Below are positions 1 to 8,192 of a DNA stretch of 64,000 bases, in pieces; position 1 is the first letter of the stretch; each line of letters opens with the position of its first letter. Below the pieces are notes generated by a model, which worked only from the letters and a program-made list of their open reading frames with translations, ran no database searches and was not told where the DNA came from. The DNA is from CAIZGX01 sp046048875 (lineage in GTDB: Bacteria; Bacteroidota; Bacteroidia; Flavobacteriales_D; Sanyastnellaceae), in the NCBI GenBank assembly GCA_046048875.1, contig JBJOFG010000010.1, forward strand, positions 1 through 64,000, given 5' to 3'. The position numbers were made by a program, and so were the translations under genes.

Positions 1-504
1 ATTCACGAGAATCAAAATATCGCCAAGGAAATGGTAGTGGAAGTCATTGAAGCATTTCCTTCACAATTTGGAAATGCCTATTACAAAATGATGGGCGAGA
101 AGTTGGGTGTTGAAATCAATACGCAAGAGGGAAGAGAGTGGGTGGAAGAGTTACTTTCCATCTTGGAAGAGACGCATTCAGACTTCACGAATTCATTTTT
201 GTTTTTGGAAGGAAAAGAAATGACAGAAGTTTATTTAGCGAACCACCCAAGGTTTGATTTGTGGTTGGCTCAACGAAATGACTTCAATAAAATTGAAAAA
301 GAGCAAGTCAATCCGGTGGTCATTCCGCGTAACGAATGGGTAGAGCATGTCTTGAGCGCAGCAGTAGACAATGACAATTGGAACCTATTCAATCAGTATT
401 TAGATCGCTTGAGAAATCCATACAAAGCATTAGAAGGGGAAGATGTTTTTTCTACCTTCAATCCGAAACACGATTTGAGTTTTAAAACGTTTTGCGGGAC
501 GTAG
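1..504 (+). CDS. selO: SelO/YdiU protein adenylyltransferase, C-terminal part (cut by window edge)
   Basis: The reading frame is open from the first base, so this is the last 167 residues of a longer protein. The tail has the pattern of the SelO pseudokinase family: an 'NP.VIPRN' segment, a helical stretch with 'LLRNP'-like spacing ('LRNPYKALE'), and a terminal 'TFCGT', the position where eukaryotic SelO carries its selenocysteine motif. Family members transfer AMP to serine, threonine or tyrosine residues of target proteins and act in redox stress. The kinase-like catalytic domain lies outside the window. The gene ends one base before the convergent DUF4197 gene. Identification rests on the C-terminus only. 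Confidence 0.8.
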   Translation: MHENQNIAKEMVVEVIEAFPSQFGNAYYKMMGEKLGVEINTQEGREWVEELLSILEETHSDFTNSFLFLEGKEMTEVYLANHPRFDLWLAQRNDFNKIEKEQVNPVVIPRNEWVEHVLSAAVDNDNWNLFNQYLDRLRNPYKALEGEDVFSTFNPKHDLSFKTFCGT

Positions 505-505
505 G

Positions 506-1234
506 TTACCCTCCAAATACCTTCTTCAATAACTCCGAAGTTCGTGCAATTGGATCTTTGCGAATAAGAAGTTCTTCTTCAGCAACTTTAACGAACAAAC
601 CGTCAATGGCGCGTTCGGTAGCGAATTGAACCAAGTTTGGATTAACTTTTTCCACCATTGGAATTTTGTTGTAGCGAGTAATTACGAACTCCCAGTTTTT
701 TGTAGCGCCCACTTTGTCGAGCGAGGTTTTAATGATGGGCTTGAAAGCTTCTACTAACGCAGCACGTGTCTTCGATTTCAAATATTCTGTTCCTGCGTTT
801 TCTCCACCTTTAACAATGTTTATCGCGTCGGTAATGGTCATTTCTGAAATAGCGCGAATGAAAATGTCTTTCGCCGCGCTTCCTGCATCTTCCGCCGCGC
901 GATTGAGTGATAGAATGACGTCGTCGCATTCTTTATTCAATCCTAAACTGCGCAGCTTGTCTTCAACTTTCTTCGCGTCTGGAGGGAATGGAATTTTAAT
1001 TTTCGGATTACCAAAATAACCATCGGTTTTAGATACGATTTCCGTTCCTTTCGTCGCACCCTTGCTCAGTGCTTCCTTCAAGGCTTTTCCGGCTTCTTCT
1101 TCTGTGAAGCCCGATTGAGTGGCTGTCTGTTGAAGCTTTTGTTCGGCTTGTTTCTTTAGGTCTTTAAGACTTTGTGCATTGATATTGGAAGACAGCACAA
1201 CAAGAATGGCTGAAAGAGTAATTACTTTGTTCAT
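506..1234 (-). CDS. DUF4197 family secreted protein
   Basis: A 242-residue protein with an N-terminal signal peptide ending at 'NINAQS', followed by a mainly helical body. The 'ALKEALSKGATKGTEIVSK', 'GYFGNPKIKIPFP' and 'EDAGSAAKDIF' segments and the repeated amphipathic helices match DUF4197, a periplasmic family of unknown function. TAAATTTA sits four bases upstream of the ATG, a weak form of the -7 element and compatible with a leaderless mRNA. The gene is convergent with selO with one base between the ends, so the 3' ends must overlap on the transcripts. No enzymatic role can be inferred. Confidence 0.85.
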   Translation of the reverse strand: MNKVITLSAILVVLSSNINAQSLKDLKKQAEQKLQQTATQSGFTEEEAGKALKEALSKGATKGTEIVSKTDGYFGNPKIKIPFPPDAKKVEDKLRSLGLNKECDDVILSLNRAAEDAGSAAKDIFIRAISEMTITDAINIVKGGENAGTEYLKSKTRAALVEAFKPIIKTSLDKVGATKNWEFVITRYNKIPMVEKVNPNLVQFATERAIDGLFVKVAEEELLIRKDPIARTSELLKKVFGG

Positions 1235-1308
1235 GTGATAAATTTAGTTGTTTCATTGAACACAAAGCGAGATAAACAATAATTCGACCAGAATATTATA
1301 TTCGCATT

Positions 1309-1746
1309 ATGACAAAATTAGATTCCCTTTTAAATGAATATGCTGAGAGCCATCAGAATGCTTTGAACAAGTCTATTCATTACATCTGCGTTCCTCTTAT
1401 TTATTTTTCAATTGTTGGAATGCTCTTCGATTTGAAGTTCATGGAGTGGAAGGGAGTCGAAATACGTTGGGTGTATTTCATCTTGTTGCTCGTAATGATA
1501 TACTATGCACGTCTGAAATTTCAACTCATGCTGGTGATGCTTACCTTCAGTCTGCTATGCATTGGAGTAAATCTGTTCATCGCTTCGTTGAATACAATGC
1601 CGAGTTTTTACATTTCTTTGATTGTATTCGTGCTTGCTTGGATTGGGCAGTTTTACGGACATAAAGTAGAAGGGAAGAAGCCTTCATTTTTGAAGGATCT
1701 TCAATTCCTGCTCATCGGTCCCGCATGGATTCTTTGGAAGAGGTGA
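1309..1746 (+). CDS. Mpo1-like (DUF962/YGL010w) membrane protein
   Basis: A 145-residue protein with four hydrophobic segments. Near the N-terminus the spaced motif 'YAESHQNALNKSIHYICVP' and near the C-terminus 'GQFYGHKVEGKKPSFL' and 'IGPAW' match the Mpo1 family. In yeast Mpo1 is an Fe(II)-dependent dioxygenase of fatty-acid alpha-oxidation at the ER membrane. The conserved histidines in the two motifs are the likely metal ligands. A TATATTCG element ends four bases before the ATG. Transcription probably stops at the hairpin just downstream. The bacterial substrate is unknown. Confidence 0.85.
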   Translation: MTKLDSLLNEYAESHQNALNKSIHYICVPLIYFSIVGMLFDLKFMEWKGVEIRWVYFILLLVMIYYARLKFQLMLVMLTFSLLCIGVNLFIASLNTMPSFYISLIVFVLAWIGQFYGHKVEGKKPSFLKDLQFLLIGPAWILWKR

Positions 1747-1760
1747 AATCACTACAATTA

Positions 1761-1780
1761 GGGCGAAAAATATTTCGCCC
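1761..1780. terminator. Bidirectional terminator between Mpo1-like gene and ftcD
   Basis: An eight-base perfect stem (GGGCGAAA / TTTCGCCC) with a four-base loop, followed on the plus strand by CTTATATTTTTTC. It lies in the short convergent gap and ends directly against the ftcD stop codon. Confidence 0.8.
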
Positions 1781-1781
1781 C

Positions 1782-3464
1782 TTATATTTTTTCTAAAACC
1801 TTCGCGCGTAATTCCGCATCTTTCGCATCGGTTAATTTTTCTAACTCGGATGCTTCACTCATTAATTTTTCGGTGAAGGCTTTGTCTGAAATTCCTCCTG
1901 CGTTAACACGAACATTGTAACAAGCGCCCAGCACAGCTGTGCGGATGGCTAAAGCACCAACACCAGCGTCTGTGACGGAATTCGAATTACCTGTTTTAAT
2001 CATGGCTTCACAAACTTCGAAAGCTTTGAAAGCAACACGAGCCGTTCTCATTGGAATTTCCATCGCGTATTTTGAAGCCGATTGAATGGCCTCTGTTCGA
2101 GCTGCTTTTTCTTCATCATTGTTTTTCGGTAACCCGAAAGCTTCCATGATTTTGTTGAAGGACTGCGTGTCTTCGTCGACCAACCAATTCAATTCATCTT
2201 GAATGTCTTTCGCTTTAACCGCCCAATTTGAAAACTCTTCCCAACGAGCATCCCATCCGCGTTTGTGTGCGGAAAGGTTTGCTACCATTCCAGCTAAAGC
2301 AGCTCCCAGGACTCCACAATAAGCGCTAACAGATCCACCGCCTGGTGCAGGAGATTCGCTTAACGTTTCATTCGCGAAAGCAGTGAGACTCATGTCTACC
2401 AATTTCTTCGAACTGCCTAAATTCTTTTCAATGATGTATTCAACAATTTTTTCTTCTGGATTGAAAGGGGCTAGATCGTCTAACCCCAAAGACTTGACTG
2501 CAATCTTAATTTTTTCACTCTCAGCAATTCCTAAAGAACGCTCTTGTTTCTTCAAGAAATAATCTGCTGCATCCAATAAACTTTTCTTCGGGATTAATCC
2601 AACCAATTCACTTCCTGTTACACGAACACCCCGTTCGTCGGCCTTTTTGCACGCTTCTTCAAACGCAACATGCACTGGAGTGATGTTAATGTTGGTTAGG
2701 TTTAGCGACAATTGAGCAATACCATATTCTTCAATAAACCAACCAATACCTTTTACAGATTTCAAAGTTCCTGGAATGCGCTTCGGCTCTCCGTTTTCAT
2801 CCAACACAGGCTTTCCACCTTCATTTAAAACTCGACCAGCTTCGCGAATGTCGAACGCAATAGCGTTCGCACGACGCGTTGAAGTGGTGTTCAGATTCAC
2901 GTTGTAGGCAACCAAGAAGTCGCGTGCTCCGATGGTTGTAATTCCAGACTTGCGAACGCTTTCCGTTACTTCACTCGGGCCGAAATCGGGCTTCCATTCT
3001 GACGTTGAAATTTTTTCGATAGCCTCGTATTCCCCTTTGCGACAATTCGCCAGGTTTGCGCGAACTTCTTGCTTTGCTGCTGCTTCGTAAAAGTATCCGG
3101 GTATTCCAAGTTCTCTTCCAACGCGCTCACCCAATTGATGGGCATACGCTGCACACTCTTCAAGTGTAACTCCAGCAATAGGTACAAGCGGACAAACATC
3201 TGTCGCACCTTGACGCGGGTGCTCACCTTTGTGATTGCGCATATCGATTAATTCCTGCGCTTTCTTCATCAATTGAAATGCTCCTTCCAAAACAGCAGAT
3301 GGCTCACCAGCGATGGTAATTACCGTTCTGTTCGTCGAAGATCCCGGATCTACATCCAATAACATTACACCGGGCACAGCAGCAGCAGCTTGCGCGATGG
3401 TGTTGATTTTGTCTTTGTCTCTTCCTTCCGAAATGTTCGGAACGCATTCAATGATTTGTTTCAT
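1782..3464 (-). CDS. ftcD: Bifunctional glutamate formimidoyltransferase / formimidoyl-THF cyclodeaminase
   Basis: A 560-residue fusion. The N-terminal half (about 1-325) starts with 'ECVPNISEGRD' and contains 'HKGEHPRQGATDVCPLVP', typical of formiminotransferase. The C-terminal part (about 355-560) has the helical cyclodeaminase domain with 'SPAPGGGSVSAYCGVLGAALAGMV'. The enzyme takes the formimino group from formiminoglutamate, the end product of histidine breakdown, to tetrahydrofolate and then releases ammonia. The full-length fusion resembles the animal enzyme. No other hut gene is adjacent. A TACCTTTG element 22 bases before the ATG gives a short leader. Confidence 0.95.
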   Translation of the reverse strand: MKQIIECVPNISEGRDKDKINTIAQAAAAVPGVMLLDVDPGSSTNRTVITIAGEPSAVLEGAFQLMKKAQELIDMRNHKGEHPRQGATDVCPLVPIAGVTLEECAAYAHQLGERVGRELGIPGYFYEAAAKQEVRANLANCRKGEYEAIEKISTSEWKPDFGPSEVTESVRKSGITTIGARDFLVAYNVNLNTTSTRRANAIAFDIREAGRVLNEGGKPVLDENGEPKRIPGTLKSVKGIGWFIEEYGIAQLSLNLTNINITPVHVAFEEACKKADERGVRVTGSELVGLIPKKSLLDAADYFLKKQERSLGIAESEKIKIAVKSLGLDDLAPFNPEEKIVEYIIEKNLGSSKKLVDMSLTAFANETLSESPAPGGGSVSAYCGVLGAALAGMVANLSAHKRGWDARWEEFSNWAVKAKDIQDELNWLVDEDTQSFNKIMEAFGLPKNNDEEKAARTEAIQSASKYAMEIPMRTARVAFKAFEVCEAMIKTGNSNSVTDAGVGALAIRTAVLGACYNVRVNAGGISDKAFTEKLMSEASELEKLTDAKDAELRAKVLEKI

Positions 3465-3483
3465 GTTTGTTGAAGTAAGGTTG

Positions 3484-3491
3484 CAAAGGTA
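3484..3491 (-). promoter_or_regulatory. -7 element of ftcD
   Basis: TACCTTTG on the minus strand, a full match to the Bacteroidota -7 consensus TAnnTTTG. It implies a leader of roughly 15 bases before the ftcD ATG. Confidence 0.6.
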
Positions 3492-3522
3492 GTTAAGTCA
3501 GATATTTTTTTTAGTTGGAATT

Positions 3523-3556
3523 TATACGTGTGAATTTATAAAAAAGTATACGTATA
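3523..3556 (+). promoter_or_regulatory. Operator-like double half-site upstream of toxin-antitoxin module 1
   Basis: Two copies of a TATACGT core (TATACGTG and the palindrome TATACGTATA) bracket an A/T-rich spacer of about 16 bases. The second copy runs into the -7 element TATATTTG (3553-3560), four bases ahead of the GTG start. The same arrangement in reverse orientation precedes the second PIN module at 21288-21317. This is the expected place for autoregulation by the ribbon-helix-helix antitoxin. Confidence 0.55.
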
Positions 3557-3564
3557 TTTGAGAT

Positions 3565-3849
3565 GTGAAAAAGTTGAAAGGTAAATCAGACTATCGTCCG
3601 AAGCTAACGCTGAGCGTGAGTGAGGAGGTTATTGAAAAGGCCAAGAAGTATGCCGCTGAGCACAATCAGTCTATCTCATCTTTGGTGGAAAATTATTTAG
3701 CGTCTTTGGTGAAAGAAGATGAAGGAAATTACGCTCCAGTGAGCACAGAACTTCAGGCACTTCATTCGCAATTGAAAAAATTGAAGGCCAAGCGTAAACT
3801 GAATTTGGAAGAAGAGCGTTTAAATTATTTGTTGAACAAGAATGAATAA
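3565..3849 (+). CDS. Antitoxin of PIN module 1 (DUF6364-like, ribbon-helix-helix)
   Basis: A 94-residue protein. After a basic start, 'KLTLSVSEEVIEKAKKYAAEHNQSISSLVENYLASL' fits the strand-helix-helix pattern of small DNA-binding antitoxins with a lysine-rich, heptad-like C-terminal tail that probably wraps the toxin. The GTG start is chosen because the -7 element TATATTTG ends four bases before it and no in-frame ATG is nearby. The stop overlaps the start of the PIN gene by eight bases, so the pair is translationally coupled. The antitoxin is likely to repress its own promoter through the upstream double half-site. Confidence 0.85.
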   Translation: MKKLKGKSDYRPKLTLSVSEEVIEKAKKYAAEHNQSISSLVENYLASLVKEDEGNYAPVSTELQALHSQLKKLKAKRKLNLEEERLNYLLNKNE

Positions 3850-4258
3850 GCCCCGTTTGTTCATTGATTCAGATGTAATTCTAGATCTAGTTCTGCAGCG
3901 AGAAGAACACTTTGAGTTTGCTCAGCAGTTGTTTGTCCAATATCAGCAAGGAAAGTGCTTGCTCTTTTCGTCGTCAATTGTAGTCGCAAATCTTCATTTC
4001 ATTATTCGCAAATTGCATGATGTGAAATTTGCAAATAGTTCCGTTTCATTCGTGAGTAGGCATTTCAAGATTATTGAAGCCAGTAATGAAGATTTCGAAT
4101 CTTCCATTCAATCTAAGTTTTCTGACTTTGAAGATGGAGTTCAATATTTTTCAGCGCTCCGTTCGAAAAAGATTGACGCATTGATAACAAGAAATGTGAA
4201 AGATTACAAACACGCACAGTTGCCGGTATTTACTCCGAAGCAATGGTTGAAAAGATAG
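3842..4258 (+). CDS. PIN-domain toxin (VapC-like), module 1
   Basis: A 138-residue PIN-domain protein. The acidic residues expected of the ribonuclease site are present: 'FIDSDVILDLVLQR' at the N-terminus, 'FEDGVQYFSAL' in the middle and 'LITRNVKDYK' near the end. VapC toxins cut tRNA or rRNA when freed from their antitoxin. It overlaps the antitoxin gene by eight bases. The 'SDV' replacing the usual 'DTN' after the first aspartate is a small deviation, but the first aspartate is intact. It is a relative of the protein encoded at 20613-21032. Confidence 0.88.
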   Translation: MNKPRLFIDSDVILDLVLQREEHFEFAQQLFVQYQQGKCLLFSSSIVVANLHFIIRKLHDVKFANSSVSFVSRHFKIIEASNEDFESSIQSKFSDFEDGVQYFSALRSKKIDALITRNVKDYKHAQLPVFTPKQWLKR

Positions 4259-4302
4259 CGTCCGGCAATCTTTGTTGGTCTGTTTCACAGTATCTTTAGC
4301 AT

Positions 4303-5010
4303 GTGAAAAGATTCATAAAGAATATCGCATTGGGTTCCAAGGAGCATCGGGCTGAAGAGGGAGGTGGAACGCTTAGGCGACGTGCTCACAATATTTTGTC
4401 TATTTGGAACAACGAGCATCACGATGACTTTGGAATCGAGAAAGTTTTACGTCTGATTTTAGCGATCTCTCAGTTCTTATTTTTAGGTACATATCTCAAA
4501 GAGTTGTTTGGTAAATTGGGAAGGGCCTATTCAGATTTGTCCATTGAGTTGTTTGTTATTTTAAAAGCAATTTTTCCCGTTCTTATTATTTATTGCGGTT
4601 GGCAGGATAACATGTGGTTATTTTATTTAATGACATGGTTTCTCGTAGAGACAATGCTTTATGTTCCAACGTTAATATTCGCATCGGACCTTTTTTCTAA
4701 ACCGCGTTCATACAGAAGATCGATGCTTTTGTTGTTCATCAACTATCTCGAGATTGTATTCTCTTTTGGGGTTTTCTACGCGCGAGGAAATTATTTGAAT
4801 AAGCCTTTTACCCATTGGTTTGATTCGATTTATTTTTCTTTTGTTACTTCCGTTACGATTGGCTTTAGTGATTATTACCCAGTTTCCCCAATGGGAAAGT
4901 TTTTAGTGAGTGCGCAGTCCTTGTTCTTCCTCATGTTTGTGGTTTTGTTTATCAATTTCTTTTCGAACAAAGTAGAAATCAAAGGTTATTTCGATCGAGA
5001 TAAGTCTTGA
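4303..5010 (+). CDS. Ion-channel-like membrane protein (two-TM pore module)
   Basis: A 235-residue membrane protein with about five hydrophobic segments. The last two flank 'SVTIGFSDYYPVSPMGK', which resembles the selectivity-filter loop of potassium-type channels, with 'TIGFSD' in place of TVGYGD. The filter substitution makes ion selectivity uncertain. The GTG start is used because TATCTTTA ends four bases upstream and the overlapping ATG runs straight into a stop. It is followed by two further plus-strand genes at short distance, probably one operon. Confidence 0.65.
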   Translation: MKRFIKNIALGSKEHRAEEGGGTLRRRAHNILSIWNNEHHDDFGIEKVLRLILAISQFLFLGTYLKELFGKLGRAYSDLSIELFVILKAIFPVLIIYCGWQDNMWLFYLMTWFLVETMLYVPTLIFASDLFSKPRSYRRSMLLLFINYLEIVFSFGVFYARGNYLNKPFTHWFDSIYFSFVTSVTIGFSDYYPVSPMGKFLVSAQSLFFLMFVVLFINFFSNKVEIKGYFDRDKS

Positions 5011-5045
5011 TTCAAGTGCTATCTTCACACCGAAATTTTGAAAGA

Positions 5046-5465
5046 ATGAAAAAGACAATTATTAATCTTTTTGTTTTCGTGGTTTGCGTCTTAACAGGCG
5101 GAATGTTGAATGGGATAATTGTGAAATACAGTAGTGCAATTATTCCTCCTCCAATCGGTTTTGATTTAACAACTGAAGAAGGACTAAAGGCGGCTATGCA
5201 AGTTATGGAGCCAAAGCATTTTATTATGCCATTTCTCGCTCATGCACTAGGGACTTTGGTAGGTGCATTTTTGGTAACGCTCTTTATAAAAGAACGGAAA
5301 TTGTTCCGAGCATTGCTTGTTGGCTTTTTGTTTTTTCTGGCTGGGACCTATATGGTTTTTATATTGCCCTCTCCACTTTGGTTCGATGCAGTAGACTTAG
5401 GTTTGGCATACATTCCAATGGCTTGGCTAGGTTATAAATTGGCCATACTCGTTTCAAAAAAATGA
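5046..5465 (+). CDS. Small four-TM membrane protein of unknown function
   Basis: A 139-residue protein with four predicted membrane helices and a short periplasmic loop after helix 1 ('SSAIIPPPIGFDLTTEEGL'). I start at the ATG (MKKTIIN) rather than the upstream TTG because it gives a clean N-terminal helix. The stop overlaps the next start in an ATGA junction, indicating coupling to the esterase gene. It may belong to a small uncharacterised Bacteroidota family; I do not recognise a function. Confidence 0.65.
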   Translation: MKKTIINLFVFVVCVLTGGMLNGIIVKYSSAIIPPPIGFDLTTEEGLKAAMQVMEPKHFIMPFLAHALGTLVGAFLVTLFIKERKLFRALLVGFLFFLAGTYMVFILPSPLWFDAVDLGLAYIPMAWLGYKLAILVSKK

Positions 5466-6763
5466 GAAACGTAAAAATTCTTTTTATCCTGTTTGGAAGC
5501 GTTGTTACGCTTTTCTTGTCTTCTTGTGTGAAGTCAATCGAAAAGGTACATTCTCCTGAATTGCGGAAAGAAGATCCATCGCTTCAAGGTATTACCAAGT
5601 GCTACGATGATCGCGGCGTTTACAACACATACATGTGGGAGAATCTGCGAAGGCTTGAAATAAAGGACTATTACGAAAATTACGTTTTCGGAAAACGTCC
5701 GCAATTCAATCCAACGGTGGCGTATTCCATTTTAAGTGTCGATACGATTGCAATTGGTGGCGTTCGAATGGAGCATACAGAAATCAGAGCCGATTTCAAA
5801 TACAGAGGAAGAAAGATGAAATCGTATTACGCGAAGTTTCTTCCGCTAAATATCAAAGATCCAATTGTTTTTGTTGGATTGAATTTTTTTGGCAACAGCA
5901 CGCTTGATACCCTTTCCACATTAACACAATCGAAGCATTATGTCATGAAGAATGCTGGAGTGAAGACGAAAGGTCATCGTGTTACTGAAGAATCAAGAGG
6001 AACGAAAGCCTACCGCTGGCCTTTAGATCTAATTGTTGGAAGTGGATGCGGATTAATAACGGCGCACTATGCCGATTTCGATCCAGATGTAAACAACGGT
6101 TTTTTTGATGGTGTTCATGGCCTGGCGGAAGGAAGAGTCCACCTTCGAAAAAGAAATGAATGGGGGAGTATTTCAGCATGGGCATGGGGACTTTCTGAGT
6201 TGCAGACCTACCTCGAACTTCAACCAGAAACAAAAAATTCCAAAACAGCTGTGATTGGGCATTCCCGATTGGGAAAAGCCGCATTGTGGGCTGGCGTACT
6301 GGACGAACGGTTCGACATGGTCGTGTCTAACAATTCGGGATGCGCTGGAGCATCTCAATTCAGGACCATGCGCGGTGAAGACATTGAGAAAATCACGAAT
6401 CGCTTTCCGTATTGGTTCGCCCGAAACTTCCAAAGTTTTCGTGGTAACGATTCGTTATTGTTGGTCGATCAAGAAATGCTTCTGGCATTGGTGGCGCCTC
6501 GTCCGCTTTATGTAGCCAGTGCTAGTAAAGATGCGTGGGCTGATCCAGAGGGAGAGTTTATCTCATTCTACAAAGCGCAAGCGGTTTATAGCTTGTACGA
6601 CACATTGTTGCATATCCCTTACAATTACCCCTCTCCGAACGAAGCAATTCAATCGGGGAATTTGGCTTATCATCTCAGAGCTGGGGAACATGAGATTTTG
6701 CGGTGGGATTGGGAAAAGTATGTGGATTTCGCGAAAAAAGTGTTATCTTCGCCGTCCAATTAA
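5462..6763 (+). CDS. CE15-like glucuronoyl methylesterase family lipoprotein
   Basis: A 433-residue alpha/beta hydrolase with a lipoprotein signal (lipobox ending at Cys22). The nucleophile elbow 'GHSRLGKAALWAG' (Ser268) and 'VVSNNSGCAGASQFR' match bacterial carbohydrate esterase family 15. A C-terminal 'RAGEHEILRWDWEKYVDF' supplies the catalytic histidine (about 413), and 'LLALVAPRPLYVASASKDAWADPEGEF' is typical of the family. CE15 enzymes split ester bonds between lignin and 4-O-methyl-glucuronic acid on xylan. As a lipoprotein it probably sits in the outer membrane. No other xylan gene is adjacent. Confidence 0.85.
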   Translation: MRNVKILFILFGSVVTLFLSSCVKSIEKVHSPELRKEDPSLQGITKCYDDRGVYNTYMWENLRRLEIKDYYENYVFGKRPQFNPTVAYSILSVDTIAIGGVRMEHTEIRADFKYRGRKMKSYYAKFLPLNIKDPIVFVGLNFFGNSTLDTLSTLTQSKHYVMKNAGVKTKGHRVTEESRGTKAYRWPLDLIVGSGCGLITAHYADFDPDVNNGFFDGVHGLAEGRVHLRKRNEWGSISAWAWGLSELQTYLELQPETKNSKTAVIGHSRLGKAALWAGVLDERFDMVVSNNSGCAGASQFRTMRGEDIEKITNRFPYWFARNFQSFRGNDSLLLVDQEMLLALVAPRPLYVASASKDAWADPEGEFISFYKAQAVYSLYDTLLHIPYNYPSPNEAIQSGNLAYHLRAGEHEILRWDWEKYVDFAKKVLSSPSN

Positions 6764-6803
6764 AAATTGTTAACCGGGTTTCGTACCCACAAAACAAAAA
6801 ATT

Positions 6804-7400
6804 ATGTCAGTAAAAATCAGATTACAGCGCCACGGTAAGAAGGGTAAACCATTCTTCCACATTGTTGCCGCTGATGCGCGTTCACCGCGTGATGGTAAAT
6901 TCATCGAGCGTATTGGAAGCTACAATCCAAACACCAACCCTGCTACAATTGTGTTAGACACAGACAAAGCAGTTACTTGGTTGTTTAACGGAGCGCAGCC
7001 TACAGACACTGCTCGTGCAATTCTTTCTTACAAAGGTGTTTTGTACAAAGCACACTTGAACAAAGGTGTAAAGAAAGGTGCATTGACTCAAGAGCAAGCC
7101 GATGCGAAATTCAACGCATGGTTAGATGCTAAAGATGCTAAGATTCAAGCGAAGCGTGACGGTCTTTCTTCTGCAAAGGAGCAAGCGTTAGCTGAGCAAT
7201 TGAAAGCTGAGCGTGCGGTTAACGAGGCGCGTATTGCTGCTCGTGCTGCTGCAGATGCTGCTGCCCACGCAGAAGCAAATCCAGTTGCTGAAGAGGAAGT
7301 TGCTGAAGAAGTTGTAGCTGCTGAAGAAGCACCTGCAGTTGAAGAGGCACCTGCTGCTGAAGAAGCTGCGTCTTCTGAAGAAGCTCCAGCTGCTGAATAA
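6804..7400 (+). CDS. rpsP: 30S ribosomal protein S16 with long acidic tail
   Basis: The first 80 or so residues are canonical bS16 ('SVKIRLQRHGKKGKPFFHIVAADARSPRDG' is split here: RLQRHG, FFHIV, SPRDG, 'IERIGSYNPN'). The protein is 198 residues long, more than twice the usual length. The extra part is a lysine-rich helical section followed by a low-complexity tail of Ala, Glu and Val ('EEAPA' repeats). Extended S16 tails are common in Bacteroidota. rimM, usually next to rpsP, lies 7.5 kb away here. A TATCTTCG element about 54 bases upstream, inside the end of the esterase gene, is a candidate -7 box. A strong terminator follows. Confidence 0.96.
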   Translation: MSVKIRLQRHGKKGKPFFHIVAADARSPRDGKFIERIGSYNPNTNPATIVLDTDKAVTWLFNGAQPTDTARAILSYKGVLYKAHLNKGVKKGALTQEQADAKFNAWLDAKDAKIQAKRDGLSSAKEQALAEQLKAERAVNEARIAARAAADAAAHAEANPVAEEEVAEEVVAAEEAPAVEEAPAAEEAASSEEAPAAE

Positions 7401-7424
7401 TCAGCTCATAAATGTTTTGAAAAA

Positions 7425-7451
7425 GGGAAGCAATTTGCTTCCCTTTTTTTT
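7425..7451 (+). terminator. Rho-independent terminator after rpsP
   Basis: GGGAAGCAA / TTGCTTCCC forms a perfect hairpin followed by eight T residues. It separates rpsP from the TauE-like gene. Confidence 0.93.
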
Positions 7452-7455
7452 AGTC

Positions 7456-7463
7456 TAAATTTG
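7456..7463 (+). promoter_or_regulatory. -7 element of the TSUP gene
   Basis: TAAATTTG matches TAnnTTTG exactly and ends five bases before the ATG, immediately after the rpsP terminator. The transcript would be leaderless or nearly so. Confidence 0.65.
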
Positions 7464-7468
7464 AATCG

Positions 7469-8191
7469 ATGGACAACCTGCTGCTCTTCGTCATATTTGC
7501 GTTAATTGCTGAAATCATCGGGACAGTCTCAGGTTTTGGTTCTTCGGTGCTTTTTATTCCGCTTGCTGCCTTGTTTTTCGATGTGAAAGTGGTCCTTGGG
7601 ATAACAGCGGTTTTTCATGTCTTCAGTAATGTGTTTAAGATTTATCTCTTCCGCAAGGGAGTTAACAAATATGTCCTTTTTCAGCTGGGTATTCCCGCTG
7701 TCATTTTCGTAATTATTGGAGCAGTACTTACCGCTTATGTCTCTGTTCGATCACTCGAGTTGGGGTTGAGCATTATGCTTATTCTACTTTCGATTGCAAT
7801 GATCTTCAGCAAGCAAATTGCCCTTCGCAAGACAAGATTCAACTTGATAGCCGGTGGCGCTTTATCAGGCTTCCTGGCGGGGCTGCTTGGTACTGGAGGA
7901 GCTATTCGAGGCCTGACACTCATTGCTTTCGAGTTGGAAAAAAGCTCGTTCGTGGCGACTTCAGCCTTAATTGACCTAGGCGTAGACACCAGCAGGGCGG
8001 GCGTTTATATTTGGAATGGATACTTTGCAAGTGAGCACTTGAAGTTTATTCCAATATTAATCGGCGTAGCATTTGTAGGTTCTTATGTTGGGAAACTTAT
8101 TTTAGCGAAAACATCAGATCGTTTTTTTCGATACACGGTATTGGTTGTTATTGTTGGAACAAGCTTTTGGCAATTTGTAAAATTGATTTAA
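7469..8191 (+). CDS. TSUP (TauE/SafE) family permease
   Basis: A 240-residue protein with about eight membrane helices in two repeated halves. Each half has the glycine-rich signature of the TauE/SafE family: 'GTVSGFGSSVLFIPL' at the start and 'GFLAGLLGTGGAIRGLTLIA' in the second half. Members export sulfite or sulfoacetate or move other small organic anions. No sulfonate gene is adjacent, but a phosphosulfolactate synthase-like gene lies 15 kb away. The substrate cannot be told from sequence. The ctlX start is one base past its stop. Confidence 0.88.
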   Translation: MDNLLLFVIFALIAEIIGTVSGFGSSVLFIPLAALFFDVKVVLGITAVFHVFSNVFKIYLFRKGVNKYVLFQLGIPAVIFVIIGAVLTAYVSVRSLELGLSIMLILLSIAMIFSKQIALRKTRFNLIAGGALSGFLAGLLGTGGAIRGLTLIAFELEKSSFVATSALIDLGVDTSRAGVYIWNGYFASEHLKFIPILIGVAFVGSYVGKLILAKTSDRFFRYTVLVVIVGTSFWQFVKLI

Positions 8192-8192
8192 T

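Noticed and set aside
4303..5010. Bona fide potassium channel
   Set aside because: The filter reads TIGFSD instead of TVGYGD, so only a channel-like fold is claimed, not potassium selectivity.
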